This document shows, piece after piece, positions 54,425-63,275 of a stretch of DNA of 64,000 bases (position 1 is the stretch's first letter; each line of letters begins with the position of its first letter). The DNA is taken from assembly GCA_946186505.1 (NCBI GenBank), contig CAMHNI010000012.1:1-64000 (forward strand), in the 5' to 3' direction. A program made the position numbers and the translations under genes. The stretch is from an uncultured Prevotellaceae bacterium. GTDB lineage: Bacteria > Bacteroidota > Bacteroidia > Bacteroidales > Bacteroidaceae. The notes below the pieces were generated by a model, which was not told where the DNA came from, searched no databases, and saw only the letters and a program-made list of their open reading frames with translations.

Positions 54425-54630
54425 ACTAAAGGTGTTACCAACGGTCTGCACTCAGATAGAAAACCTTAACCGAAATCTTTTCCACGTCGTCCACGTTTTA
54501 GGTCAATCTCGTCGATTCTGATGTTTGACCATGATAATCTTTCATAGTGACAAAGCCCCTTGTGGCGATTGCAGATGATTGCACTGTCCTATGCAGTGCC
54601 CCGAAAAGGTCGATAAATAAGGGCTTTTTC
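54425..54630 (+). ncRNA. Possible small RNA or long 5' leader
   Basis: Downstream of the orphan promoter, about 205 nt contain no credible open frame. Two nested pairings close the 3' end: AAAGCCCCTT (54552-54561) with AAGGGCTTT (54619-54627; one bulge), and GCACTG/CAGTGC (54581-54599) inside it, followed by TTTTTC. This reads like a structured RNA with an intrinsic terminator. Only sequence logic supports it. Confidence 0.35.
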
Positions 54631-54683
54631 AAAAACAAATAACAAATGAGACAAATAGAAAAGCACTATCCAATAAACTGTAG

Positions 54684-54691
54684 TACCTTTG
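54684..54691 (+). promoter_or_regulatory. Possible -7 element for the 54753 gene
   Basis: TACCTTTG fits the -7 consensus, about 60 bp upstream of the ATG, but no TTTG lies 19-20 bp further up. Could be an activator-dependent promoter. Confidence 0.4.
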
Positions 54692-54752
54692 CGCCCGATT
54701 ATTTTTTAGCGTAAATCACTATTAATTCAAATAATTATTAAACAACAAAAAA

Positions 54753-56417
54753 ATGAAAAAAGTATTACTATCATGCATGATGCTCCTCGGTTTGGGTGTT
54801 AGCGTTTTTGCGGATGAAATGAAACAGTATGTACCTGGCGAGTCGTTCACAAAAGTCTCAGATCTTAAGGAGAACGTTTTTGCGATGGTTCTAGGTGACA
54901 AAGCTCTTTATGTAAAAGATGCTCAAAACCTTGGTTTTGATGATTTTTCAAAGGCTTTTTCATCTACGAACGCAGCAGTGTATTTCAAACTTATTGCAAT
55001 GCCAGCTGATGCTGGTGACGCTCTTAAGGATTATTTCTTGATTCGAACATATACTTTTAATGGAGATGAGTATCACACATGGGGGGATGCTAACAACGGT
55101 TTCCTAAATTCACAACCAGCTACAGGTTGGTGTAGTTTTGTCATTTCTGCAGGTGCTAATGGCCATACATATGGACAAGATATTGACAATGGCGCTGTTT
55201 GGGATGTACAATATGTTGAGGGGAAAGGCTTTACACTCAAGAATGTTGGAACAGGACTCTATCTAAACAATGCAGGCACTGCAAATAATGACTCTCCTGC
55301 CTACTGGAATTTTTGCACATTAGCAGAAGAGTCTGTTGAGAATCCTATTGAACCGGGAACTTACGATGCAACAGATGCCAATACGTCTTTCTTTGCTGAT
55401 TTCAAGACTATCTCGGAAGATGCAACATGGGACGCTGAGGCTAAAGTTTTTACCAAAACCTGTGGTTGGCAGTGGGATGATGAAGGAGCAGATTTCTCAC
55501 AATATCGTTATCTCGTAATAACAACTAGCAATAGTCGAGATCAGGCAGGTGACGGTAAAATGTCCATTAAAGACAATAGTGGTAATGTAGTTAGTGGAGA
55601 TGACTACGGCGAGGATTTCCAAAACATGTGGTTCTCAACATGGAATCATCTCTTCTGCTGCAAGATTGATCTTGAGAAGCTTCGTGCAGAGAAAATGTTT
55701 GATTTACACCACGTCAAGGAACTTACCATTGATGGAGGTTCTCATTTCGGAATGGGAGTTGCCTATGCCACAAATACAGAACCAGTTGTTCGCAATCGTT
55801 GGGGACAAAATGACGAAGGCTCTTTCCGTTTGAAGGATATTGATCCGGATAAGTTTGGTACCATTTGTCTGCCCTATCAGGCTGCTGTAGCTTGTGCTCA
55901 GGTTTACGAAATAGCAAGCGCTTCTGATTATGGAATTACACTTGTAGAATTAAATGGTCTAATGGAAGCAGGCAAACCCTATATTTACAAAAAGAATCCT
56001 AATGAGGTCGTATCATGGGTTGACAATGGTAATACAAATTATACAGCAAATACTATTTATTTCTATCAGGCTTCTGCCGCCACTGCAGAATCTCCCGTCG
56101 CAAACAATGGTTTGGTAGGTACGTTCGAGGCTACTACTGCTCCCGAGGGTTCTCTCGTGCTGAGCAACAACAGCCTTTACACTGTTAACTCTGATGTTAC
56201 AATCGGCGCCAACAAGGCATGGATTGATCCCACTGCTGTTACCAGCACCTCCAGAGGTACCGTGTTCCTGAGCTTCGGCGAGGTCACAGGCATCAAGGCT
56301 GCCAACGTTGTTGAGACACTGAACGACAGCAAGGTCTTCGACCTGCAGGGTCGCGAAGTAGCCCAGCCCAAGAAGGGCGTATATCTTGTCAGCGGCAAGA
56401 AGGTTGTTATCAAATAA
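54753..56417 (+). CDS. Secreted protein with sorting-type C-terminus, function unknown
   Basis: 554 residues with signal peptide (MKKVLLSCMMLLGLGVSVFA). The first 190 residues form a beta-trefoil-like region (YHTWGDANNGFLNSQPATGW, GLYLNNAGTAN); a jelly-roll-like domain follows (about 200-350), and the C-terminal part from about 360 contains GTICLPYQAAVA, a module frequent in Prevotella secreted proteins. It ends in the sorting-type tail KVFDLQGREV...GKKVVIK. Codon use is more A/T-rich in the first two thirds than in the last 300 bp, which suggests a mosaic gene with a newer 5' part. It is followed 42 bp later by a 53-residue gene. Confidence 0.8.
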   Translation: MKKVLLSCMMLLGLGVSVFADEMKQYVPGESFTKVSDLKENVFAMVLGDKALYVKDAQNLGFDDFSKAFSSTNAAVYFKLIAMPADAGDALKDYFLIRTYTFNGDEYHTWGDANNGFLNSQPATGWCSFVISAGANGHTYGQDIDNGAVWDVQYVEGKGFTLKNVGTGLYLNNAGTANNDSPAYWNFCTLAEESVENPIEPGTYDATDANTSFFADFKTISEDATWDAEAKVFTKTCGWQWDDEGADFSQYRYLVITTSNSRDQAGDGKMSIKDNSGNVVSGDDYGEDFQNMWFSTWNHLFCCKIDLEKLRAEKMFDLHHVKELTIDGGSHFGMGVAYATNTEPVVRNRWGQNDEGSFRLKDIDPDKFGTICLPYQAAVACAQVYEIASASDYGITLVELNGLMEAGKPYIYKKNPNEVVSWVDNGNTNYTANTIYFYQASAATAESPVANNGLVGTFEATTAPEGSLVLSNNSLYTVNSDVTIGANKAWIDPTAVTSTSRGTVFLSFGEVTGIKAANVVETLNDSKVFDLQGREVAQPKKGVYLVSGKKVVIK

Positions 56418-56459
56418 TTCACAGAAGTATAAACAATAAAATTAAGGTATAAAAGAATT

Positions 56460-56621
56460 ATGAAAAAGACATATATTGTGCCGCAGGTTGAAGAGCTCAT
56501 CATCGCTGAGAACGAGATGATTTGCACCTCTATCGCAATTGAAGGTACCACAAGTGAAAATAGCATCACAAGTGGTGACAGCCGTCTGATTTTCGAGGAC
56601 GATGATTTCCTTGATGACTAA
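56460..56621 (+). CDS. 53-residue protein, paralogue of the one at 63068
   Basis: ATG AAA AAG start, MKKTYIVPQVEELIIAENEM then an acidic, Ser/Thr-rich tail ending EDDDFLDD. No signal peptide or TM helix. A paralogue at 63068-63256 shares the KTYxxPxVE start and an acidic, Gly/Ser-rich end, and likewise directly follows a large sorted secreted protein. A terminator begins 22 nt after the stop, so it is co-transcribed with the 54753 gene. Such short peptides with a conserved N-terminal half and variable tail resemble leader-plus-core precursors, but no modification genes are near. Function unknown. Confidence 0.75.
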   Translation: MKKTYIVPQVEELIIAENEMICTSIAIEGTTSENSITSGDSRLIFEDDDFLDD

Positions 56622-56642
56622 ACAGCGTTAGGCTGAATATCA

Positions 56643-56680
56643 AAAGGGGATGCACCTACACAAAATGGTGCATCCCCTTT
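56643..56680 (+). terminator. Rho-independent terminator after the 53-residue gene
   Basis: Perfect 14-bp stem AAAGGGGATGCACC (56643-56656) with its complement 56667-56680, 10-nt loop, followed by CTTTTG. Confidence 0.85.
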
Positions 56681-56747
56681 CTTTTGTTCAGTATCCACGA
56701 AGTGCGTAGTGCCGGTAATATAGCGACAGCTGCCGTTATACAATTTC

Positions 56748-56806
56748 CTCCACCCCCTGGAGCATCTTGCTCCAGGGGGTGGAGGGAAACGCTCCAGGGG
56801 GTGGAG
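56748..56806. repeat. Palindromic 16-bp repeat cluster (three copies)
   Basis: GCTCCAGGGGGTGGAG occurs inverted at 56748-56763, direct at 56769-56784 (together a 16-bp perfect hairpin with a 5-nt loop) and direct again at 56791-56806. Each unit is itself an interrupted palindrome (CTCCA-5-TGGAG). It looks like a REP/BIME-type intergenic element. Confidence 0.8.
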
Positions 56807-56910
56807 CAAACGGTAACTCGCCGCTTTAGCTGAAATAAGTCGTTCGTTTTCGAATTACAAGTGTTGCCGATGCTGCTGTCCGCAGCGGTTTGTCAACAAT
56901 TTCTACTTAC

Positions 56911-57173
56911 ATTACCTACATTCTACTTACATTGCACAGACAGTTGATAGTCAATGAGTTAAAGCCTAATGTAAGCAATGTAAGTAAAAAATAAACTTTT
57001 AATTTATACTTAATTACAGACCGAACTGATGGCTAAGGAATCTTGGAATGCTACGCGCCAGCTCAGTCATCAGACTGGGTGTTGATGTAAGTTTGGAAAG
57101 AAATTATCATAATTATCATAATCTCAGCTACGTATTTGTATATTCAATAGTTGGATGATTATGGTAATTATGG
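56911..57173. repeat. Intergenic inverted-repeat cluster between 56622 and 57222
   Basis: In a 600-bp gap with no credible gene, a TACTTACATTGC segment near 56918-56937 is complementary to GCAATGTAAGTA near 56973-56988. Further on, ATTATCATAATTATCATAAT (about 57103-57122) is nearly complementary to ATTATGGTAATTATGGTAAT (about 57158-57177), allowing G-T pairs. A(T)-rich spacers lie between. The purpose is unclear; a miniature element or structured RNA is possible. Confidence 0.55.
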
Positions 57174-57222
57174 TAATTTCCTTCCTTTGAAGTGGATAAA
57201 TGATCTATTACTCTTACTATCC

Positions 57223-59229
57223 TTACAGCTGGTATTCCAGCATGACCATGGTGTATGGAGCCAGGTCGAGGGTGAAGTTCTTCTTGGCTTTCAGCGTTTC
57301 GGTCTGCGGGGCGATGGGCTGCTGGTCGTAGTTGTTCTCTGCATCGGGAGCACCTGTGAGTACGGTCTTCGTGACGTTCTTCTTCAGACCGAAGCGGCTC
57401 AGGTTGATGTTGGCCTTCTTGGCATCGGCACCGGCATTGACGAGCTTCACGTAGAGGCGGCGGGTTTTGGCGTTGAGGACAACTGACTGGCCGTAATGGA
57501 CGTTCTCCTGGGGCTGCTGCACACCAGCAGCATCACCTTCAAAGCTGACACAGTCGCCGTAGTAGTACTGGCCGGCAGACTGTCCGAACATCTGCTGAAC
57601 ATAGTAGCTGCAGGTCAGGAATGGACGCTCGTTGTCGAAATAGATGAGGTCGGGGTTCCAGTTAGTGGCGTTCTTGCGGGCAAAGAGCGGCGCATAGCTG
57701 GTCATGCAGACAATGTCACCGTTGCGCTCGACATGGAGCAGGTAGAGACCTTCGGCCAGGGCGTCTATGAGTTTCTTGTCCTTGGAGGCATACTCGCCGA
57801 GATAGACCTTTGTCTTGCGGTCGCGGGGGTACTTGTCATACTGGCGGCTGCTGAGGAAATACTTGTTGGGTTCGTAGTAGTGCTCGTCGATGATGGGCAT
57901 ACCCACTTCCTCAGCCAGCTTCCAGCCGTTCTCCAGGTCGGGGTTGCCGGGGTGTGAACCAGGACCGGCGGTACCTACGATGACGATATTGGGATATTTC
58001 TTCGTCACCTTATTATATATATACTTGAAACGCTCGGCAAACTCAGGCGTGATCTTCTCTTCGTTGCCCAAGCCTAAGTACTTCAGACCGAAGGGCTTCG
58101 GGTGGCCGGCATCGGCACGCATCTTGGCCCACTTCGAAGTGGCGGGGTCACCGTTGGCCCACTCGATAAGGTCGAGCGCCTCGTTGGCCCACTCGTCCAT
58201 CTCAGACATCGGCACCACGTCCTGTGCCTGTGTCTTCATGCCCCAGCCGCCGTTGGTGCCCTGACAGCTGACGCCGCAGGGAAGGATGGGCAGGGGCTGC
58301 ATTCCGAGGTCCTCGCAGAACTGGAAGTACTCATAGTAGCCCAGTCCCATTGACTGGTGGTAGCCCCATGTGTTCTTCAACGAGCGGCGCTGCTCCTTAG
58401 GACCGATGGTGGTCTTCCAGCGGTAAGTATTCCAGAAACCGTCACCACCGCCGTGTACTACACATCCGCCGGGGAAACGCATAAACCGTGGATGCAGGTC
58501 AGCCAATGCCTGAGCCAAATCCTTGCGCAGGCCGTGTCCTTTATACGTATCCTGAGGCATCAGAGACACCTGGTCGATGTCGATGTCACCCGTATTGAGT
58601 ACAAGTATTTGGAGGATGGCGTTCTTGCAGTCTTCAGTTGCGGTCAGCTCAGCCTGATACTGTTTCCATGACGTGGCGCTGACATCGAAGGTAGCCTCTG
58701 CCAGCACCTTCGGATCCTTGCCCCAGCCCTGAGGCACACCGAGTACGACACGCACCTGCTTGGCCTGGCCGATGTTACGCAGGAAGGCCGAGAAGTCATA
58801 TTTGGCACCAGCCTTCACCGAGATACCGTCAAAGCCGCCGTTCTCAAGTCCGAAGCCTTTCCAACCCGCATAGTCATAATACTCCTTCACACGTTCAACG
58901 TGCAGTCGCATATAGGTGGGGTTGTTGGGGTGTATGCCGTCCGTCATACGTGTCTCCAAATAACCTAATGAGTGACCGGGGCGTATGGTCTTCCACGACG
59001 TGCCGGGACCCCAGCCGTCCTTCTCCGAGGGGTTGTACTCGAACGAGCCGTTCTGCAGCAGCTCGGCATAGAGTCCGCCGTCGGCACTCGACGAGATGTC
59101 CTCAAAGAAGATACCTATAAGTTCGTCACTGATAGCCTTGCCACCCTTCGGGGCGGTCATCGGTTTCTGGGCGCTGAGACCCATCGTGGCTGCCGCAAGC
59201 ACGGCAGCGAGCGTTGTTCGTTTGTTCAT
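57223..59229 (-). CDS. Secreted GH51 alpha-L-arabinofuranosidase with N-terminal beta domain
   Basis: 668 residues from ATG at 59227-59229 (signal peptide MNKRTTLAAVLAAATMGLSA; a frame 14 codons longer would precede it with non-signal sequence). A carbohydrate-binding-like beta sandwich lies at about 55-230. The GH51 barrel follows: RFMRFPGGCVVHG, acid/base Glu390 in LGLGNEE, nucleophile Glu479 in VYLGEYAS, and a C-terminal beta domain ending LAPYTMVMLEYQL. It belongs to a different, longer GH51 subtype than the enzyme at 44466-46058, suggesting complementary action on arabinose side chains. Confidence 0.94.
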   Translation of the reverse strand: MNKRTTLAAVLAAATMGLSAQKPMTAPKGGKAISDELIGIFFEDISSSADGGLYAELLQNGSFEYNPSEKDGWGPGTSWKTIRPGHSLGYLETRMTDGIHPNNPTYMRLHVERVKEYYDYAGWKGFGLENGGFDGISVKAGAKYDFSAFLRNIGQAKQVRVVLGVPQGWGKDPKVLAEATFDVSATSWKQYQAELTATEDCKNAILQILVLNTGDIDIDQVSLMPQDTYKGHGLRKDLAQALADLHPRFMRFPGGCVVHGGGDGFWNTYRWKTTIGPKEQRRSLKNTWGYHQSMGLGYYEYFQFCEDLGMQPLPILPCGVSCQGTNGGWGMKTQAQDVVPMSEMDEWANEALDLIEWANGDPATSKWAKMRADAGHPKPFGLKYLGLGNEEKITPEFAERFKYIYNKVTKKYPNIVIVGTAGPGSHPGNPDLENGWKLAEEVGMPIIDEHYYEPNKYFLSSRQYDKYPRDRKTKVYLGEYASKDKKLIDALAEGLYLLHVERNGDIVCMTSYAPLFARKNATNWNPDLIYFDNERPFLTCSYYVQQMFGQSAGQYYYGDCVSFEGDAAGVQQPQENVHYGQSVVLNAKTRRLYVKLVNAGADAKKANINLSRFGLKKNVTKTVLTGAPDAENNYDQQPIAPQTETLKAKKNFTLDLAPYTMVMLEYQL

Positions 59230-59260
59230 TGTTGATAATTCGTATTGGTAAATGTTTGCG

Positions 59261-59268
59261 CAAAGATA
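59261..59268 (-). promoter_or_regulatory. Possible -7 element of the second GH51 gene
   Basis: Minus-strand TATCTTTG 32 bp upstream of the ATG; no TTTG at the usual 19-20 bp distance, so the promoter may need an activator, as expected for a glycan-induced gene. Confidence 0.45.
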
Positions 59269-59290
59269 CAAAAATATCTGCTATATCTCC

Positions 59291-59319
59291 TTTGTTATGG
59301 ATTATTTTTCGTATCTTTG
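59291..59319 (+). promoter_or_regulatory. Promoter of the 59366 gene
   Basis: TTTG (59291-59294), 17 bp, TATCTTTG (59312-59319); the spacer is two bases shorter than usual. About 40 nt from predicted start to the ATG. Confidence 0.55.
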
Positions 59320-59365
59320 CAACGTTTTAGAAACCTTTTGAGATATAACAAGCTAAATATAACTT

Positions 59366-62300
59366 ATGACAACAAGACTACTACTAATCGGAATAGTCCT
59401 TGCTACAGCTATCGGTGCAGGAGCGGAAGACATCACAGACGTGACCTCCCAGTACATCAAGAACGCCTCGTTTGAGGGGGATAACACGGCATCCCTATCG
59501 GCAGTGAACAACAATAATGACGGCCTACGCGGCTATAACGTGTCAAATCCGCAAGATTGGATGGTGACTGGCTATAAAGATGTCAGTCTCATCGTAACCA
59601 AGGACTGTTTTACAGACAACAACTTTGGCAAGGTGACCACCCTGGACGACGGCAATCAGGCCTACTACCTGCGCATGGGCTGGAGCACGGGGGCGACCAC
59701 CATCCGCCAGACCATCAGTCCGCTGCCCAAAGGCAAGTACCGTCTGACGGCCAGCATACGCTCAGGCTACGCCAACTCTGCCACATCGACATTCGGACTG
59801 GTGGCAGGAGTCAGCAGCATGACGGTGGCTTTCACACAAGGTTCGACAAACCCTTTCACCACGCAGCCATGGACCACCTATACACTCGAATTTGAACAGG
59901 AAACCGACGGCAGCAAGACCATTGGCTTCGATGTGACGTGGCAGTCAGGTGGTTCATGCGTTATGTTCGACAACGTGCACCTCTACCGTCTGTCCGATGA
60001 CTATGAAGTACCTGTTGACCCTACTGAGTCCGAAGTGGAAAGTCCCACTGAGGGTGTAGTGACCAGCAATTTCGTCGCCGAGTCTGAGATGAAGGGCGAC
60101 CTGCTGCAGATGCTGGCCAATTTTGCCACCTACCTGAAAAACGATTTCCAAGACTGTGTCGCTCCTAACAGCATCGGTGAGATTTGCGGCTGCTTCAAAG
60201 GCGAGAACACCATGGCCAACGATGAGCGAGGTGTGCGCCCCAATGCCGACCTGAGCATGATCTGCGCCTTCCTCGTGAAATATGGTAAGGACAAGGTGAC
60301 TCTGCCAGCAGGCGTGACATGGAGTGACTTGGAGACAATGGCCATGAAGAGCCTCGTCTTTGCCTATTCCACCCACAAGGCCAACAAGCTGAAAGTATGC
60401 GCAGGCAATACCTACTGGGGCAGCGTTTCCGATGCCGACCACGTCTGGGAGAGCTCGCTCTGGGCCATGTCCGTAGCTTACTCGGCTTTCTTCCAGTGGG
60501 ACAAACTCTCGGATGCGCAGAAAGGCTATATCTATCAGCTGCTGAAAGCCGAGTGCAACTATGAGCTGGAACGTTCAATTCCCACAGGCTTCAGCGGCGA
60601 CACCAAGTCAGAGGAGAACGGATGGGAAGTTGACATACTGGCCGCCACACTTGGCCTGTTCCCCAACGCCCCGTTGGCCCCACGGTGGTTCCAGCGGCTG
60701 CGCGAATTTGCCATCAACAGCTACTCACAGAAAGACGATGCCACGGATGGCACCGTCATTGACCCTGACTACGACACGAAGACGGTGAAAGACCTGTACA
60801 AAGGCAAGAACCTATACGATGACTATACGCTACAGAACCACAACTACTTTCACACCTCCTACCAGAATGTGGTCATCCAGGAGCTTGGCGAGGCCGCCTT
60901 GGCCTTAAAACTATTCCAGCAGGGACTCAACGGCGAGGAAAAATGGAAGACCAACGCCCTGATGCATAATAACGACAAGGTGATGGAGGAGGTGCTCTAC
61001 TGGCTGGCACTGGCCGACGGAGAGTTAGCCATGCCCAACGGCAATGACTGGAGCCTGTTCCTCTACGACCAGATCACCTCTTACTCTACCAACGCCTGCT
61101 TCCTGCGCGACCCGAAGGCACTGTTATTAGAGAACCTGGCCTACAAGATGATCAAGGCACGCCAGACGACCACCAACGACGGTACGTGGCTGCTGCGTGC
61201 CGACGTCGGTGCCCGCCGCATGGGCGTTGAGGCCCACCGTGTCATGATGACTTGGCTCATGCACGAGGTGCTTTCTACTGCCGACCTGACAGCTCCAACA
61301 TGGGACGAGTTCAACTCCGAATACTCGGCTGCGAAGGTTTTCACTTCACAAAACATCGTCCGTGCCGCCACCGACAGCCGTTTCACCTGCTTCTCGTGGA
61401 GTACAGGTCTGAAGAGCTACACGGGCTACATAGCAGCCAACAGCGTCGATAAGAACAAGATTGTCGTGCCCTTCCGTGCCAACAACACGGGCAACTTCCT
61501 CGGCTGGTATGAGGTCAGCGGCAAGGGAACCAATGCCACACCCGTGGTCAGCGGTTATTACCAGCTCAACGGCAACGCCTACACCATGAATGGTGAGCTG
61601 AACACCAACGATGCCACGCTGAACAACCGCTTCGCCCTTTACTCGACTCCAGGCAATGCCGTAATATATATAGATGATGTACGCGCGAAACAGGCAGCCA
61701 CCATCTCTGCCGAGAAGGGCGGACTGATGGCCATCAGTGTCGATGAACTGACCAAGACCAAACGAACGCTCTACACTGCCGACGGCCACAAGCAACTGGA
61801 CGGTGCCACCTTAACTCGGATGAACGGTCCGTGGGTAAACATTGACAATGCCCTCGGCATAGTCAACTTGGACAGCGACAAACAGATAGCCTTTGGCGAA
61901 AAGGCCAACAACAACTCCATCATGACGGCCAAGCTCTACACTTCGTACAATGGTGACAGCCGCCAAGTGTCATCGGGAGCCGTAGTAGATCGCCGCGCCA
62001 TCATCTATTACTCAAACGTCGATGCAGAGGCAACAGCCCAGCTGGCAACGCTTTCCACCCAACTCGTAACTCCAGACGGATGGAACGGTGCCATCGCCTT
62101 CGACCCCGACCAGACGGGCTACCTGTTACTTGCCAACTTTAACGGCAGTTCCATGACATGCCAGCTCAGCGACATCACCACCGAGAAGGGCGCCCCGGTG
62201 TTTGCCGTCAACACTACCATCAGCAACAGCAGTTCGTCGGCCACCTTCACGGCCAACAAGAACCGCTCTGTAGCCAACGTCATCTATTTCTTCATCAAGG

Positions 62301-63052
62301 GAACCGGTGTTGAAGCCATCCAGGATGCTGAAGACCCGGCTATCGTCACTCTGACCAATCTCATTAAAGGTCTGAATCCTATCACCATCTATGCCGGCGA
62401 CGACCAGCGGGAAATCACGCTCAGCAACCATCAGGTGAAAGTACATTTCGTAAACGGACAGATACAGGTGGAGACTGTCATCGACCGCAAGCTGTCCTGC
62501 AGCCATTGGAACACGCTCTGTCTCCCTTTTTCGCTGACAGGGGAGCAGCTGCGCATCGGTTTTGGCACTGATGTCGTCCTGAAGCAGTACTCCTCTGTAA
62601 GCGGCAATACCATGAGTTTTACCGATGCTACGGATGTGGTGGCTGGCAAGCCCTATCTCATCAAGCCAGCCAGCGACGTGGTAAGCCCGACGTTCAACGA
62701 TGCAGAAGTCACCGCTACGGAGGGAAGCAGCGATGGCAATGACAGTTTTAAGTTCGTGGGACTGCTGTCTGCGAAAGACTACGCTGACTTAGCGGCGAAC
62801 CCCGCCTACTTGGCTACTGACGGCAGTATCAAGAAACTGGGTGCCGGCGGTGCATTGCCCGCACTTTCTGCGTATTTCAGCATTGTCAATCCTGATGGTG
62901 CCCGAATCCTTATTGACGGTGTGCCCACAGCCATCGAGGCAATAGACGGCGGCAGCAAGGCGACGACATTCTACAATCTGAAAGGCCAGCAGACGAAACC
63001 AGCTAAAACCGGTGTCTATGTTGGCGTAGGCAAGAAAATCATGGTAAAATAG
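59366..63052 (+). CDS. Large secreted protein: CBM-like domain, helical toroid-like core, sorting-type C-terminus
   Basis: 1228 residues; signal peptide (ending GAGA). An N-terminal carbohydrate-binding-like jelly roll (about 22-210; DVTSQYIKNASFEGDN, GSCVMFDNVHLYRL) is similar to the start of the giant protein. The 235-650 region is helical with many Trp/Tyr/His/Asn (DHVWESSLWAMS, NHNYFHTSYQNVV, ADVGARRMGVEAHRVMM), reading like an (alpha/alpha) toroid of glycan lyases or heparinase-like enzymes. Beta-sandwich domains follow (about 660-950), as in that enzyme class. The tail is a GxLxAxKDY-type domain and KGQQTKP...GKKIMVK. Lyase or hydrolase is inferred; substrate unknown. Confidence 0.8.
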   Translation: MTTRLLLIGIVLATAIGAGAEDITDVTSQYIKNASFEGDNTASLSAVNNNNDGLRGYNVSNPQDWMVTGYKDVSLIVTKDCFTDNNFGKVTTLDDGNQAYYLRMGWSTGATTIRQTISPLPKGKYRLTASIRSGYANSATSTFGLVAGVSSMTVAFTQGSTNPFTTQPWTTYTLEFEQETDGSKTIGFDVTWQSGGSCVMFDNVHLYRLSDDYEVPVDPTESEVESPTEGVVTSNFVAESEMKGDLLQMLANFATYLKNDFQDCVAPNSIGEICGCFKGENTMANDERGVRPNADLSMICAFLVKYGKDKVTLPAGVTWSDLETMAMKSLVFAYSTHKANKLKVCAGNTYWGSVSDADHVWESSLWAMSVAYSAFFQWDKLSDAQKGYIYQLLKAECNYELERSIPTGFSGDTKSEENGWEVDILAATLGLFPNAPLAPRWFQRLREFAINSYSQKDDATDGTVIDPDYDTKTVKDLYKGKNLYDDYTLQNHNYFHTSYQNVVIQELGEAALALKLFQQGLNGEEKWKTNALMHNNDKVMEEVLYWLALADGELAMPNGNDWSLFLYDQITSYSTNACFLRDPKALLLENLAYKMIKARQTTTNDGTWLLRADVGARRMGVEAHRVMMTWLMHEVLSTADLTAPTWDEFNSEYSAAKVFTSQNIVRAATDSRFTCFSWSTGLKSYTGYIAANSVDKNKIVVPFRANNTGNFLGWYEVSGKGTNATPVVSGYYQLNGNAYTMNGELNTNDATLNNRFALYSTPGNAVIYIDDVRAKQAATISAEKGGLMAISVDELTKTKRTLYTADGHKQLDGATLTRMNGPWVNIDNALGIVNLDSDKQIAFGEKANNNSIMTAKLYTSYNGDSRQVSSGAVVDRRAIIYYSNVDAEATAQLATLSTQLVTPDGWNGAIAFDPDQTGYLLLANFNGSSMTCQLSDITTEKGAPVFAVNTTISNSSSSATFTANKNRSVANVIYFFIKGTGVEAIQDAEDPAIVTLTNLIKGLNPITIYAGDDQREITLSNHQVKVHFVNGQIQVETVIDRKLSCSHWNTLCLPFSLTGEQLRIGFGTDVVLKQYSSVSGNTMSFTDATDVVAGKPYLIKPASDVVSPTFNDAEVTATEGSSDGNDSFKFVGLLSAKDYADLAANPAYLATDGSIKKLGAGGALPALSAYFSIVNPDGARILIDGVPTAIEAIDGGSKATTFYNLKGQQTKPAKTGVYVGVGKKIMVK

Positions 63053-63067
63053 CAAACAGCCTGCACA

Positions 63068-63256
63068 ATGGAAAGAAAAACATATACTACTCCCGAAGTC
63101 GAAATAGCAGAAGGCCTGTTGGAACATGTGCTACTTTCAGGCTCCAACCGCATTGACGGTGACCTGACAGAGATAGATTTCAATCCCGGAACGATGATTC
63201 CCGGTAGCGGCGATGATGCCGCGTCAAGAATAACAGAACGGTGGGGGCTTGAGTAG
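63068..63256 (+). CDS. 62-residue protein, paralogue of the one at 56460
   Basis: MERKTYTTPEVEIAEGLLEH start, then a Ser/Gly/Asp-rich tail. It begins 15 bp after the 59366 stop, so is co-transcribed. Its last codons and TAG (63254-63256) lie inside the terminator hairpin, so the stop sits in the loop and stem. No signal peptide. It shares the KTYxxPxVE motif with the 53-residue protein; function unknown. Confidence 0.75.
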   Translation: MERKTYTTPEVEIAEGLLEHVLLSGSNRIDGDLTEIDFNPGTMIPGSGDDAASRITERWGLE

Positions 63257-63270
63257 CCTCCACCGTTTTT
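63237..63270 (+). terminator. Rho-independent terminator of the 59366 transcript
   Basis: A 13-bp stem (63237-63249 with 63255-63267, one G-T pair), 5-nt loop and five T's (63266-63270). It also overlaps the 3' end of the 62-residue gene. Confidence 0.85.
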
Positions 63271-63275
63271 GTCTG

